From NCBI RefSeq assembly GCF_900100165.1, contig NZ_FNEO01000003.1, positions 184,951 through 248,950 on the forward strand: a stretch of 64,000 bases of DNA, in the 5' to 3' direction. A program made the translations under genes and the position numbers. The stretch's first letter is position 1. Each line of letters begins with the position of its first letter. Origin of the DNA: Flavobacterium glycines (GTDB lineage: Bacteria > Bacteroidota > Bacteroidia > Flavobacteriales > Flavobacteriaceae). A model generated the notes under the pieces. The model saw only the letters and a program-made list of their open reading frames with translations, was not told where the DNA came from and ran no database searches. Shown in pieces: positions 7,714 to 16,804 of the stretch.

Positions 7714-8532
7714 ATGAACATACAAAATATCCCTCAAATTAAGCATGCCGAAAGTGGTAATTTCTTTTTACTTTCTGGTCCATGTGCCATCGAAGGAGAA
7801 GAAATGGCATTGCGTATTGCTGAAAAAATTGTTGGCATTACAGACAAATTACAAATTCCTTACGTTTTTAAAGGTTCTTTCAAAAAAGCCAATCGTTCCC
7901 GAATTGATAGCTTTTCAGGAATTGGAGATGAAAAAGCTTTAAAAATTCTTAGAAAAGTATCCGAAACTTTCCATGTTCCAACTGTAACAGACATCCACAC
8001 TAACGAAGATGCAGCTATGGCAGCTCAATATGTAGATGTTTTACAAATTCCTGCCTTCTTAGTTCGTCAAACGGATTTAGTTGTGGCTGCCGCCAATACA
8101 GGAAAAACAGTAAACCTGAAAAAAGGACAATTCATGAGTCCTGAAAGCATGAAACACGCTGTTCAAAAAGTACTGGATTGCAACAATCAAAATGTAATGG
8201 TTACTGATCGTGGTACTATGTTTGGCTATCAGGATATGATTGTTGATTTCAGAGGAATTCCTACTATGCAACAATATGCCTCTACAGTGCTTGATGTAAC
8301 ACATTCATTACAGCAACCTAACCAAACTGCCGGAGTTACCGGAGGTCGTCCTGATATGATTGAAACAATTGCAAAAGCAGGAATTGCTGTAGGAGTTGAC
8401 GGAATTTTTATTGAAACTCATTTCGATCCGGCTAACGCTAAAAGCGATGGAGCTAATATGTTGCATTTGGACTATTTCGAAGATTTAATGACCAAATTAG
8501 TAGCGATTAGAAAAACCGTAAATTCATTTTAA
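7714..8532 (+). CDS. kdsA: 3-deoxy-8-phosphooctulonate (KDO-8-P) synthase
   Basis: A 272-residue enzyme that condenses arabinose 5-phosphate with phosphoenolpyruvate for KDO of lipopolysaccharide. Visible motifs are GPCAIEG (Cys24), FKGSFKKANRSRIDSF, PAFLVRQTDLV, DRGTMFGY and GIFIETHFDP. The Cys in GPCAIEG marks the metal-dependent class; the metal-independent enzymes such as that of E. coli have Asn there. The presence of the gene supports an LPS-bearing Gram-negative. It is followed 21 bp later by a GTG-started outer-membrane protein. Confidence 0.96.
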   Translation: MNIQNIPQIKHAESGNFFLLSGPCAIEGEEMALRIAEKIVGITDKLQIPYVFKGSFKKANRSRIDSFSGIGDEKALKILRKVSETFHVPTVTDIHTNEDAAMAAQYVDVLQIPAFLVRQTDLVVAAANTGKTVNLKKGQFMSPESMKHAVQKVLDCNNQNVMVTDRGTMFGYQDMIVDFRGIPTMQQYASTVLDVTHSLQQPNQTAGVTGGRPDMIETIAKAGIAVGVDGIFIETHFDPANAKSDGANMLHLDYFEDLMTKLVAIRKTVNSF

Positions 8533-8553
8533 TTTTAATCAAAATAAACTTTC

Positions 8554-9396
8554 GTGAAAAAATTATTTACTGCTGCTTGTGTAGCATTCTTATTCACAAA
8601 CTGCCTTAGCGCACAAGAAGAAATAAAACTTCAGGACAAATACACCGCTCACAACAAAGGAAAATTTTTCATTTCCTGGGGAGGAAACAGAGATAGTTAT
8701 TCAAAATCTGATGTAACTTTTAGAGGTGACGGTTATAAATTTACTGTAGAAAATATGACAGCCCATGACAAACCTAAAGGTTGGCATATTGATTACATCA
8801 ATCCTTCTAAAATGACCATTCCGCAAACTAATTTTCGTTTAGGTTATTTCTTTAGTGATCACTACAGTGTAACTGTTGGCTTAGATCATATGAAATATGT
8901 AATGACACAAAATCAAATTGCTAATGTTAGCGGAAATATTGCCATTGGATCTGATTTTGACGGAACATACAATCATACTCCAACAGAAATGACTCCTGAA
9001 TTCCTAAAATATGAGCATACTGACGGTTTAAATTATGTTCATACCGAAGTTTCCAGATTTGATGATATTTCTGCTTTGTTTAAACTTCCAAATACTGATA
9101 AAGTACAAATTAATCTAACCGAAGGCTTAGGAGCTGGTCTTTTGTATCCAAAAACCAATACTACCTTACTTGGAAAACCACGCCATGATGATTTCCATAC
9201 TTCAGGATATGGAATTTCTGCCAAAGCCGGTTTAAATATTACTTTCTTTAAGCATTTCTACCTTCAGGGTGAGTTAAAAGGAGGCTATATCAATATGCAG
9301 GATATTCGTACCACACAAAGTCCAACTGACAAAGCAGCACAGGATTTTTATTTTTTCCAAAAAATCATTGCTTTTGGAGGTATTTTCAAAATATAA
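8554..9396 (+). CDS. Secreted outer-membrane beta-barrel-type protein
   Basis: A 280-residue protein starting at GTG; this start is chosen because it gives a clean signal peptide (KKLFTAACVAFLFTNCLSA, cleaved before QEE) and the next Met is much too late. The rest alternates short polar and aromatic stretches, with FRLGYFFSDHYSVTVGLDHMKY and LNITFFKHFYLQGELKGGY suggesting beta strands of an outer-membrane barrel, and it ends in a hydrophobic strand (FGGIFKI). It is 21 bp after kdsA and may share its transcript. The function is unknown. Confidence 0.65.
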   Translation: MKKLFTAACVAFLFTNCLSAQEEIKLQDKYTAHNKGKFFISWGGNRDSYSKSDVTFRGDGYKFTVENMTAHDKPKGWHIDYINPSKMTIPQTNFRLGYFFSDHYSVTVGLDHMKYVMTQNQIANVSGNIAIGSDFDGTYNHTPTEMTPEFLKYEHTDGLNYVHTEVSRFDDISALFKLPNTDKVQINLTEGLGAGLLYPKTNTTLLGKPRHDDFHTSGYGISAKAGLNITFFKHFYLQGELKGGYINMQDIRTTQSPTDKAAQDFYFFQKIIAFGGIFKI

Positions 9397-9418
9397 TTTA
9401 AATCGATATTGGATTTTT

Positions 9419-9456
9419 AAAAAGAGGTTTGTTAGTTAACAAACCTCTTTTTTTTC
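9419..9456 (+). terminator. Rho-independent terminator
   Basis: AAAAAGAGGTTTGTT / AACAAACCTCTTTTT hairpin with a 4-base loop and a long T run, 22 bp after the stop. Confidence 0.92.
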
Positions 9457-9530
9457 TTAATAAAAGGAAAAATATCATCATAAAAACACAATTAATTTAA
9501 TCGACACATCCTCTAGTTCTAAAAAAAAAT

Positions 9531-9538
9531 TATTTTTG
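9531..9538 (+). promoter_or_regulatory. Putative -7 box for the PAS kinase
   Basis: TATTTTTG matches TAnnTTTG; it would give a leader of about 65 bases to the gene at 9608. Confidence 0.4.
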
Positions 9539-9607
9539 TTTAAAAATACTTCCCCCCGAGTCTTTTTTAAAACCTATTTACTTGTATTGAGCCTATATTT
9601 TAAATAA

Positions 9608-10717
9608 ATGCCTATGACAAAAAATAGAGAAAATGACAATGCTTGCAATTTAGATGTTTTCAATAACTTCGAGAGTTTTTTCGATATCTCTCACGATTTA
9701 TTTTGCATAGCCGGATATGATGGGTATTTTAAAAGAATTAATCCTGCTGTTTCTAAATTATTAGGATATACAAACGAAGAATTATTTGCTAATCCTATAA
9801 ATTATTTTGTTTACAAAAATGATCAGGAAAAAACCACTACAGCCCGAAACGAATTAAGAAGTCAGATTCCTTTATTTGATTTTGAAAACAGGTATTTAAC
9901 TAAAAGTGGTCAAATTGTCTGGCTTTCATGGACTTCTATACCGATTGAAGACGAACAAATAATCTATGCGGTTGCTAAAAACATTACTCATAAAAAAGAA
10001 CTTGAAAAAGAACGAAAATTACATCTCAAACAACTAACTGAAATCAATCAGGAATTCAAAAAATTAAGTTATTCTACTGCACATGATTTACGATCTCCAG
10101 TAAATAATATACTTACTATTCTTGAATTAATAGATACTAGTGATATTAAGAATGAAGAAACTTTAGAATTCATAAACATACTAAAGGCTACTACTGATAC
10201 ATTGAAAGAAAATTTAAACGAACACTTCAAGTTTTTAAACGATAAAAATCAAAACCCAAACACACCACTAGAAGAAATTACCTTAAGTGCTACTTTAAAT
10301 GAAGTTTTAGCTTCAATTAACTCATTAATACAAAATTCCCAAGCTACAATTAGTATCGATTTTTCCAGGATTGACAAAATCAATTTCAACAAAACCTACT
10401 TAAAAAGTATTTTTTTGAACTTAATTACAAATTCTATTAAGTATGCAAAACCCAATACATTATCAAATATTTCTATTCATTCAGAAATAACCAATAGCGC
10501 CACGCAATTAATTATTTCCGACAACGGAATTGGATTTGATCTTGAAAAAGTAAAAGATAAAGTTTTTGGTTTACACCAAACCTTTAACGATCATGCTGAC
10601 AGTAGTGGTATAGGATTGTATTTAGTACACAATCATGTAACTAATCTTGGCGGTCAAATCACACTTGATAGTAAATTAAACGAAGGTTCTACTTTTACCA
10701 TCACTTTTAAGGATTAA
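9608..10717 (+). CDS. PAS-domain sensor histidine kinase, soluble
   Basis: A 369-residue protein with no membrane segment. A PAS domain spans residues 20-130 (FDISHDLFCIAGYDGYFKRI, LGYTNEEL), then a coiled linker, a phospho-acceptor box TAHDLRSPVNN (His159), and an ATPase domain with NLITNSIKYAKPN, DNGIGFD and SSGIGLYLVHN. It should autophosphorylate at His159 in response to a cytosolic signal; no response regulator is adjacent, so the partner is unknown. Two in-frame ATGs (9608 and 9614) are possible starts. The next gene is 55 bp downstream. Confidence 0.88.
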   Translation: MPMTKNRENDNACNLDVFNNFESFFDISHDLFCIAGYDGYFKRINPAVSKLLGYTNEELFANPINYFVYKNDQEKTTTARNELRSQIPLFDFENRYLTKSGQIVWLSWTSIPIEDEQIIYAVAKNITHKKELEKERKLHLKQLTEINQEFKKLSYSTAHDLRSPVNNILTILELIDTSDIKNEETLEFINILKATTDTLKENLNEHFKFLNDKNQNPNTPLEEITLSATLNEVLASINSLIQNSQATISIDFSRIDKINFNKTYLKSIFLNLITNSIKYAKPNTLSNISIHSEITNSATQLIISDNGIGFDLEKVKDKVFGLHQTFNDHADSSGIGLYLVHNHVTNLGGQITLDSKLNEGSTFTITFKD

Positions 10718-10772
10718 AAAACTCATAAAAAGATTATTTTTACTAATTTAAGGCCAAAATAATCATCTAAAT

Positions 10773-11867
10773 ATGAGTCTTATTCCAAAAACACCAATAC
10801 CTGTCAAAAATAACAACGCGATCTCAGGTTTAGAGATGCTACAATATTTTATCCTGACATCGTTAGTGCTTTATTTTGGAAAACTACTTTTTATTCCTCT
10901 TTCTTTTGCACTGCTTGTAAGTTTTATTCTTTATCCAGTTTGCAAATGGTTAGAAAAAAAAGGGATTAGTCCTGCAATTGCAATTGGTATCTCATTATCA
11001 ATTGTGTTTTTTTTAATAATAAGCATATTGAGTTTACTTATTTTTCAAGCCAAAGAATTTCTTTTGGAATGGGAGCCTTTTAAAACGAAATTACTGGAGG
11101 CTATAAATCAAATCAGTATTTTTATTTCACAATATTTCAATGTTACAAATACAGAACAAATTTCGTTTTTTGAAAATCTAATAAACCATTCCGAAAACCA
11201 GGTTCTGGGAATTCTGGAGTCTTCATTTTATTCTTTTTCCCACACTTTATATTATACTATAATCATCCCTGTTTTTTCAGCACTTATTCTTTTTCATCGC
11301 AGAATGTTTACGGATGCTTTACTTGTTTTTTTTCCAATAGAGCAAAAAGAAAAAATCCTTGAAATCCTTATGGAAACCATAAGTGCTTACTATAATTTTA
11401 TAAAAGGAATGCTTTTAGTTTATCTTATTGTTGGAATACTTAACAGTATTGGACTTTTAATTGTTGGAATTCCCCACCCTTTTATGTTTGGATTCATTGC
11501 TGCTATCCTTACATTTATTCCTTACATAGGAATCATGATATCAGCATTATTACCAATTGCAATTTCATGGATTACTTACAATTCAATTTGGTATCCTATT
11601 GGTGTGATAACCGTTTTTGCCATTGTACAAATCTTAGAAGCTTATATCATTTTCCCTTATGTGGTAGGCAATCGTTTAAAAATAAACACCTTCGTTATTA
11701 TCATCATGATTACGCTGGGAGGTATTTTATGGGGTGCTGCAGGTATGATTTTATTTATTCCGTTTACGAGTATCATAAAACTTATTGCAGACCGTACCGA
11801 AAGCCTAAAAGCTATTTCGATCCTTTTAGGTGACGGCAAACAACAAAACAACGAAAAAGTAAAATAA
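10773..11867 (+). CDS. AI-2E/PerM family transporter
   Basis: A 364-residue protein with about eight hydrophobic segments. A central soluble part holds amphipathic helices (residues about 90-150) and a C-terminal half holds FIAAILTFIPYIGIMIS and LEAYIIFPYVVGNRLKIN, both typical of the family once named for autoinducer-2 export and also including PerM. The real substrate is unknown for most members. It ends in a terminator shared with the convergent ackA. Confidence 0.87.
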   Translation: MSLIPKTPIPVKNNNAISGLEMLQYFILTSLVLYFGKLLFIPLSFALLVSFILYPVCKWLEKKGISPAIAIGISLSIVFFLIISILSLLIFQAKEFLLEWEPFKTKLLEAINQISIFISQYFNVTNTEQISFFENLINHSENQVLGILESSFYSFSHTLYYTIIIPVFSALILFHRRMFTDALLVFFPIEQKEKILEILMETISAYYNFIKGMLLVYLIVGILNSIGLLIVGIPHPFMFGFIAAILTFIPYIGIMISALLPIAISWITYNSIWYPIGVITVFAIVQILEAYIIFPYVVGNRLKINTFVIIIMITLGGILWGAAGMILFIPFTSIIKLIADRTESLKAISILLGDGKQQNNEKVK

Positions 11868-11893
11868 AAAAGCCTTTCAAAAGAAAGGCTTTT
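11867..11893. terminator. Bidirectional terminator between the AI-2E-type gene and ackA
   Basis: AAAAGCCTTTC / GAAAGGCTTTT hairpin with a 4-base loop; A and T runs on both sides. It lies between two convergent stop codons 35 bp apart. Confidence 0.88.
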
Positions 11894-11902
11894 GAAACTT
11901 TT

Positions 11903-13087
11903 TTAATTTAAAATCAAATCATATACCTGATTCGCTATTTCCAATTCCTCATTTGTAGGTACTACCAAAATTTTAGTTTTCGAATTCACTGTATTTATTT
12001 CACGAATTTCCGAAGAACGAATTGCATTTTTAGCTTCGTCCAGTTCCAATCCCAAAAACTGCATATCAGCGCATACCGATTTCCTAATATAGGCTGAGTT
12101 TTCTCCTATTCCAGCAGTGAAAACAATTGCATCAATTCCGTTTAAAACTGCAGCATAAGAACCTATATACTTTTTAATACGATACACATTCATATCCAGA
12201 GCCAACTGACAATTCAAATCGCCTTTTTCGGCATTGGCCTGAATATCCCTTAAATCACTATGACCGGTAAGTCCCAGCATACCACTTTGTTTTTGCAGTA
12301 CCGTGTTGACTTCATTTAGTTGATACCCCAAAGTATTGACCATATAAAAAATAACTGATTGATCGATATCCCCGCTTCGGGTTCCCATTATCAAGCCGTT
12401 CATGGGACCAAAACCCATGCTGTGATCGATGCTTTTTCCGTCTTTCACCGCAGTAATACTACAACCATTTCCTAAATGAACTGTGATAATTTTACTGCTT
12501 TTCTCTAAAAAGCCAATCGCTTTTTCCGAAACATATTTATGAGAAGTTCCGTGAAAACCATAAGCTCTGATTTTATTTTCAGTCAATAGATAATTCGGAA
12601 TTGCATAACGATATGCGACTTCAGGCATCGTTTGATGGAAAGCGGTATCAAAAACCGCAATTTGCTTTGCCGAAGAAAATACTTCTTCAGCAACAATGAT
12701 TCCTTCTAAATTGGCAGGATTATGCAGGGGAGCGAGCTCAAAAAGTTGTTTAATTTTCTCTTTTACTTCTTCAGTAATTAAAACCGTATCCGAAAAACTA
12801 GCCCCTCCATGAACCACTCGATGTCCCACCGCTTCAATCTCGGCAGTACTTTTTATTACACCAAGCTTTTCATCCATCAATAGAGATGAAATCTTTTCCA
12901 ATCCTATTTTATGATTGGGAATTGGCAAAATTTCTTCCAATGAATCCTTATTGGTTTTATAACTAAAATTTGAAGTTTCTAAACCAATTCTGTCGATCAT
13001 TCCACTACAAATTACTTCTCTTGCTGGCATATCGATCAATTGGTATTTAATAGACGAACTTCCTGAATTTATAATAACTATTTTCAT
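11903..13087 (-). CDS. ackA: Acetate kinase
   Basis: A 394-residue enzyme of standard length. Family motifs are all present: NSGSSSIKYQL at the N-terminus, GHRVVHGGASF, FDTAFHQTMP, HLGNGCSITAV, MGTRSGDIDQ and FTAGIGENS. It converts acetyl phosphate and ADP to acetate and ATP. It lies 85 bp downstream of pta on the same strand, the usual Pta-AckA operon for acetate overflow and ATP gain. The intervening sequence contains an AT-rich inverted repeat (ATTGAAATATT / AATATTTCAAT). Confidence 0.97.
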   Translation of the reverse strand: MKIVIINSGSSSIKYQLIDMPAREVICSGMIDRIGLETSNFSYKTNKDSLEEILPIPNHKIGLEKISSLLMDEKLGVIKSTAEIEAVGHRVVHGGASFSDTVLITEEVKEKIKQLFELAPLHNPANLEGIIVAEEVFSSAKQIAVFDTAFHQTMPEVAYRYAIPNYLLTENKIRAYGFHGTSHKYVSEKAIGFLEKSSKIITVHLGNGCSITAVKDGKSIDHSMGFGPMNGLIMGTRSGDIDQSVIFYMVNTLGYQLNEVNTVLQKQSGMLGLTGHSDLRDIQANAEKGDLNCQLALDMNVYRIKKYIGSYAAVLNGIDAIVFTAGIGENSAYIRKSVCADMQFLGLELDEAKNAIRSSEIREINTVNSKTKILVVPTNEELEIANQVYDLILN

Positions 13088-13112
13088 TTATATTTCATTA
13101 AAAGATTAAAAA

Positions 13113-13157
13113 ATTGAAATATTTAAAGATTAATTTTTAAATCATTTAATATTTCAA
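13113..13157 (-). repeat. AT-rich inverted repeat between pta and ackA
   Basis: ATTGAAATATT and its complement AATATTTCAAT are separated by about 23 bp. It could form a hairpin in the pta-ackA transcript; it has no GC core, so it is a weak candidate for termination or processing. Confidence 0.35.
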
Positions 13158-13172
13158 TCTTTAAATTAAAAA

Positions 13173-15266
13173 TCACAATCCCTGAGCCTGAATTGCTGTA
13201 ATCACAACTGTATTGATAATATCATCTACGGTACAACCGCGACTTAAATCGTTTACTGGTTTATTTAACCCCTGTAACATCGGACCAATGGCCAATGCTC
13301 CTGTTTCTCTCTGCACGGCTTTATAGGTGTTATTTCCTGTATTTAAATCCGGAAAAATAAGCACGCTCGCCTGCCCTGCCACTTCCGAATTTGGCATTTT
13401 ACTTTGCCCTACTTCCATATCCACAGCAGCATCATACTGAATAGGTCCTTCTATTTTTAAATCAGGACGTTTTTTCTTTACAATTTCGGTTGCTGTTCGC
13501 ACTTTTTCCACTTCGTCTCCTTTTCCTGATGAACCAGATGAATAAGATAACATAGCTACTTTTGGCTCTATTCCGAAAGCTAAACTCGAATCGGCGGAAG
13601 AAATAGCAATTTCGGCCAATTGTTCAGCTGTAGGATTCGGATTTATGGCACAATCTCCAAAAATCGATACTCTGTCTTCCAAACACATGAAAAAGATGGA
13701 AGAAACCACACTGGAATTCGGCTTAGTTTTAATGAATTGTAAAGCCGGCAAAATAGTATGCTGTGTGGTATGTGCCGCTCCGGAAACCATTCCATCTGCA
13801 TGACCTTTATACACCATCATTGTTCCAAAATAAGACACATCTTCCATTAAATCTCTAGCCATAGCCATAGATACATTCTTGTTTTTTCGAAGTTCATAAT
13901 AGGTATTTACATAATCTTCATAATTAGGAGATTCTATTGGAACAACAATATTAACTTTTGAAAAATCAAATGCGATTCCTAATTCGTTCACTTTATTTTC
14001 AATTTGTTTTTTATTTCCAATGATTGAAATATCCACTACATCCATGGCAAGCAATCTCGAAGCCGCAATGATGATTCTGTCATCATTACCTTCCGGTAAA
14101 ACAATATGTTTGCGGTGTTGTTTTGCTCTTTTAACTAAATTGTACTGAAACATTTTAGGAGTCATTCCTTCTGCGTGGAATGCACTCAATTTATCTGCAA
14201 GTGCATCTAAATCGACATATTTTTCAAATGTGCTTATCGATGTTTCTATTTTATGTTTATTCTCCGCATAAATTTTAGATTGAATGGATCCTATTTTGTT
14301 CGTGATGCGATACGTACCTCCGTCAACAGCTATAATTGGCACTACACTATGCAACCCTTCAATCAGTTTTAAAATACTATCTTCCGGAAGAATATTTCCT
14401 GTCAAAACAATTCCTGAAACAGAAGGATAATTAGCCGATTCATTAGCCTGCAATGCACCTAAAATAATATCAGCCCGATCGCCAGGAGTAATTACTAAAG
14501 CATTTTCTTTAAGATGTAATAAATAATTGCGTAACTGCATCGCACCCACACTATAACTACCTACTTCATTATTAATAAAATCTTTACCAAAAAGTATTTT
14601 AGCATCCAATTCCTCAACTATTTCTTTAACAGTTGGATTATTTAAGCTTGAAACAACAGGAATTGCACTTACCAAAACTTCTTTTGGTAAAACACTACGC
14701 AAACCATCTTCTGCTAATTTTAAATTCTCAGGCTGGATTTTATTAGCAATAAAAGCCAATACCTCTACTTCTTTATTTTTGAAAGAATCATAAGCCAAGT
14801 ATTCTCCGTCTAAAAACTCTTCTAAGGTTTTTCCAACACCTGAACCAACAATTATCGTTGGAATCCCTAAATTTTTAGCGATAAGCACATTCATATCCAG
14901 TTCGATAGCTGTTCCTTCACCACTAAAACTGGTTCCTTCTACCAATACAAAATCAAAACGTTCTTCTAAATGTTTGAATTTTTCAATAATCAAATCAAGA
15001 ACCTCTCCTATCTTACCTTTATTCTTCTTCTTAATTAACTGACTTTTGGTAATGGCAAAAGCGTCTTCAAATCGGATATCAAGTCCAAAATAAGAAATTA
15101 CAGTTTCGATGTGGTTATCTAATTTACCATCTTCAAAATCTTCTACTATGGGTCTAAAATAACCCACCTTAGCTGTTTTACCAATTAGCATACTCATTAA
15201 TCCAAGAGTAATAATCGATTTTCCACTATTACTCTCTGAAGTTGCGATATAAATAGCTTTGTTCAT
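13173..15266 (-). CDS. pta: Phosphate acetyltransferase, long multidomain form
   Basis: A 697-residue protein. An N-terminal AAA_26-like P-loop domain begins MNKAIYIATSESNSGKS, a DRTGG-type domain follows (ITPGDRADIILGALQ), and a C-terminal PTA/PTB catalytic domain covers about the last 330 residues (VLPEGNDDRIIIAASRL, SYSSGSSGKGDEVEKVRTAT). The open frame extends 36 codons further, but that part overlaps the end of corA and precedes the family's normal N-terminus, so the Met at 15266 is chosen. It transfers the acetyl group between CoA and phosphate and works with ackA downstream. Confidence 0.95.
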   Translation of the reverse strand: MNKAIYIATSESNSGKSIITLGLMSMLIGKTAKVGYFRPIVEDFEDGKLDNHIETVISYFGLDIRFEDAFAITKSQLIKKKNKGKIGEVLDLIIEKFKHLEERFDFVLVEGTSFSGEGTAIELDMNVLIAKNLGIPTIIVGSGVGKTLEEFLDGEYLAYDSFKNKEVEVLAFIANKIQPENLKLAEDGLRSVLPKEVLVSAIPVVSSLNNPTVKEIVEELDAKILFGKDFINNEVGSYSVGAMQLRNYLLHLKENALVITPGDRADIILGALQANESANYPSVSGIVLTGNILPEDSILKLIEGLHSVVPIIAVDGGTYRITNKIGSIQSKIYAENKHKIETSISTFEKYVDLDALADKLSAFHAEGMTPKMFQYNLVKRAKQHRKHIVLPEGNDDRIIIAASRLLAMDVVDISIIGNKKQIENKVNELGIAFDFSKVNIVVPIESPNYEDYVNTYYELRKNKNVSMAMARDLMEDVSYFGTMMVYKGHADGMVSGAAHTTQHTILPALQFIKTKPNSSVVSSIFFMCLEDRVSIFGDCAINPNPTAEQLAEIAISSADSSLAFGIEPKVAMLSYSSGSSGKGDEVEKVRTATEIVKKKRPDLKIEGPIQYDAAVDMEVGQSKMPNSEVAGQASVLIFPDLNTGNNTYKAVQRETGALAIGPMLQGLNKPVNDLSRGCTVDDIINTVVITAIQAQGL

Positions 15267-15342
15267 TATATTTGATTTTACTTGTTTTATTCTTTTAATT
15301 CCTTTTACAATTCCATTGATAACACATAACCCACAATTGTTC

Positions 15343-16425
15343 TCAAAACCACCTTCTTTTTTTAAAATAAACAACCATCAAAATCCCTATTAAAATCATT
15401 ACACCTATAACTGTGTAATAACCATTTTCATATTTCAATTCGGGCATGTGTTCAAAATTCATCCCATAAACACCAACAATAAATGTTAATGGAATAAATA
15501 TAGCCGAGACTATTGTTAGCGTTTTCATAATCTCATTCATCTTATGCGATTGAGACGAGAAAAAGAAATTTGATGCACTTTCTAACATTCCCAAATCAGA
15601 TTCAATTTGCTCTAAAAGTTCCAAACTTTTTTGATGCAATCTCGAAAAATAAACATACGAATCCATTTGAATTACATTACACACCACATCTTCTTTTAAA
15701 GTTTTAATGCCATACAATGAATCCCTAAGCGGAATAATGGAGCGTTTTAAAAAACTAAAATTATCACGATGTTTCTCAATTCGTACCAAAATGTCCGGAT
15801 TCGTACTTACTTTTGATAAATTAATTAATTCCTCTACTTTTTCTTCCTCATTTTCAATGGTAATGTAAAAATTTTCCATTACAGCATCTAAAAGAAGTGA
15901 TAGCAAATAATCCGCCTTTTTAGTTCGCACCACTCCCGAATGAGTACGTATTCTTTCTCTAATATGTGTAAAAAAATCACTACTCTTTTCCTGAAATGAA
16001 ATTAAAATTTCATCTTTAATCAAAAAACTTATCTGCTCTACATTAATATTATCTGAGTTTTCTGTTGGCAATATTGATTTTATATTGAAAAATAAACTAC
16101 TGGCTGATTCTTCCATTTTGGTTCTTCTGGCAGTATTTAAAATATCTGAAAGCAAAAAATTATCAATACCAAAAAAATCCCCTATTCCTTCTACTGTTTC
16201 AATATCACTTAGACCATGTAAATTAAGCCAGTTTGTTTTTTTATTATCAATACATTCTTTAAAATCTGAAATCTCTAAATCCCTGTATTCGGTAAAATCC
16301 AAGTCGTCATAAACAAACAACTGCATTTTGGATACCAAATTCTTGTGTTTTCCAGTATATACTAATTGATTAGGTTGGACTTTTCTAGCCTTTTTATATT
16401 TTATTTTTCTCATACAAAAAATCAT
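15343..16425 (-). CDS. corA: CorA-type magnesium/cobalt transporter
   Basis: A 360-residue (or 356 if the second Met at 16413 is used) protein. A long, soluble, acidic and helical N-terminal region is followed by two C-terminal membrane helices, with the selectivity motif GMN in VGVYGMNFEHMPELKYENG between them, and a short basic tail (FKKRRWF). CorA pentamers carry Mg2+ and some other divalent ions. It lies 76 bp upstream of the chosen pta start on the same strand; co-transcription is possible. A -7 box is 72 bp upstream. Confidence 0.93.
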   Translation of the reverse strand: MIFCMRKIKYKKARKVQPNQLVYTGKHKNLVSKMQLFVYDDLDFTEYRDLEISDFKECIDNKKTNWLNLHGLSDIETVEGIGDFFGIDNFLLSDILNTARRTKMEESASSLFFNIKSILPTENSDNINVEQISFLIKDEILISFQEKSSDFFTHIRERIRTHSGVVRTKKADYLLSLLLDAVMENFYITIENEEEKVEELINLSKVSTNPDILVRIEKHRDNFSFLKRSIIPLRDSLYGIKTLKEDVVCNVIQMDSYVYFSRLHQKSLELLEQIESDLGMLESASNFFFSSQSHKMNEIMKTLTIVSAIFIPLTFIVGVYGMNFEHMPELKYENGYYTVIGVMILIGILMVVYFKKRRWF

Positions 16426-16497
16426 TTAAGTAATATTACAAAAAACTTTTGGCAAAGAATAACAACTTAACAATTTAAAAACACGGATTAACTCTGA

Positions 16498-16505
16498 CAA
16501 AAGTA
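16498..16505 (-). promoter_or_regulatory. Putative -7 box for corA
   Basis: Minus strand TACTTTTG matches TAnnTTTG; the resulting leader is about 65-70 bases. Confidence 0.4.
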
Positions 16506-16661
16506 ATTTTAAATAGTTACTGCTTTTATGAGATAAATCATGTTTCATTTAAAAACAAACTGCATTTACTTATTTTTTCTCAAAAAAAAGCACCTTAAAA
16601 AACAAGTAAGAATATTCTTTTTATTCAAAAAAAACTAATTCTAATTAAATAAAATTAAAGT

Positions 16662-16682
16662 ATCCTGCCCGAAATGCAGGAT
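16662..16682. promoter_or_regulatory. Perfect 7-bp palindrome upstream of the GH28 gene
   Basis: ATCCTGC and GCAGGAT are separated by 7 bp, in an otherwise AT-only stretch, roughly 30 bp upstream of the imperfect -7 box for the polygalacturonase gene. The position suits a regulator-binding site; this is inference. Confidence 0.3.
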
Positions 16683-16804
16683 GAGTATTTCCTTTTAATT
16701 TTCATACCTTCGTTTATTCCAAATTTTGGAAACAGTAAATACGTTAAAATCAAAAAAGGCATCTTTTTTGTGAAGACCAACATTATTAACCATTATTCGA
16801 AAAA

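Larger units (their letters stand above)
16426..16804. other. Divergent intergenic region corA / GH28
   Basis: 379 bp, very AT-rich, with no coding potential seen. It holds the corA -7 box (16498-16505), a GC-richer palindrome ATCCTGC / GCAGGAT (16662-16682), and an imperfect -7 box TACCTTCG before the GH28 gene. Confidence 0.6.

Noticed and set aside
15267..15374. N-terminal extension of pta
   Set aside because: It overlaps the end of corA and lies before the normal MNKAIYIATSESNSGKS start of the family.
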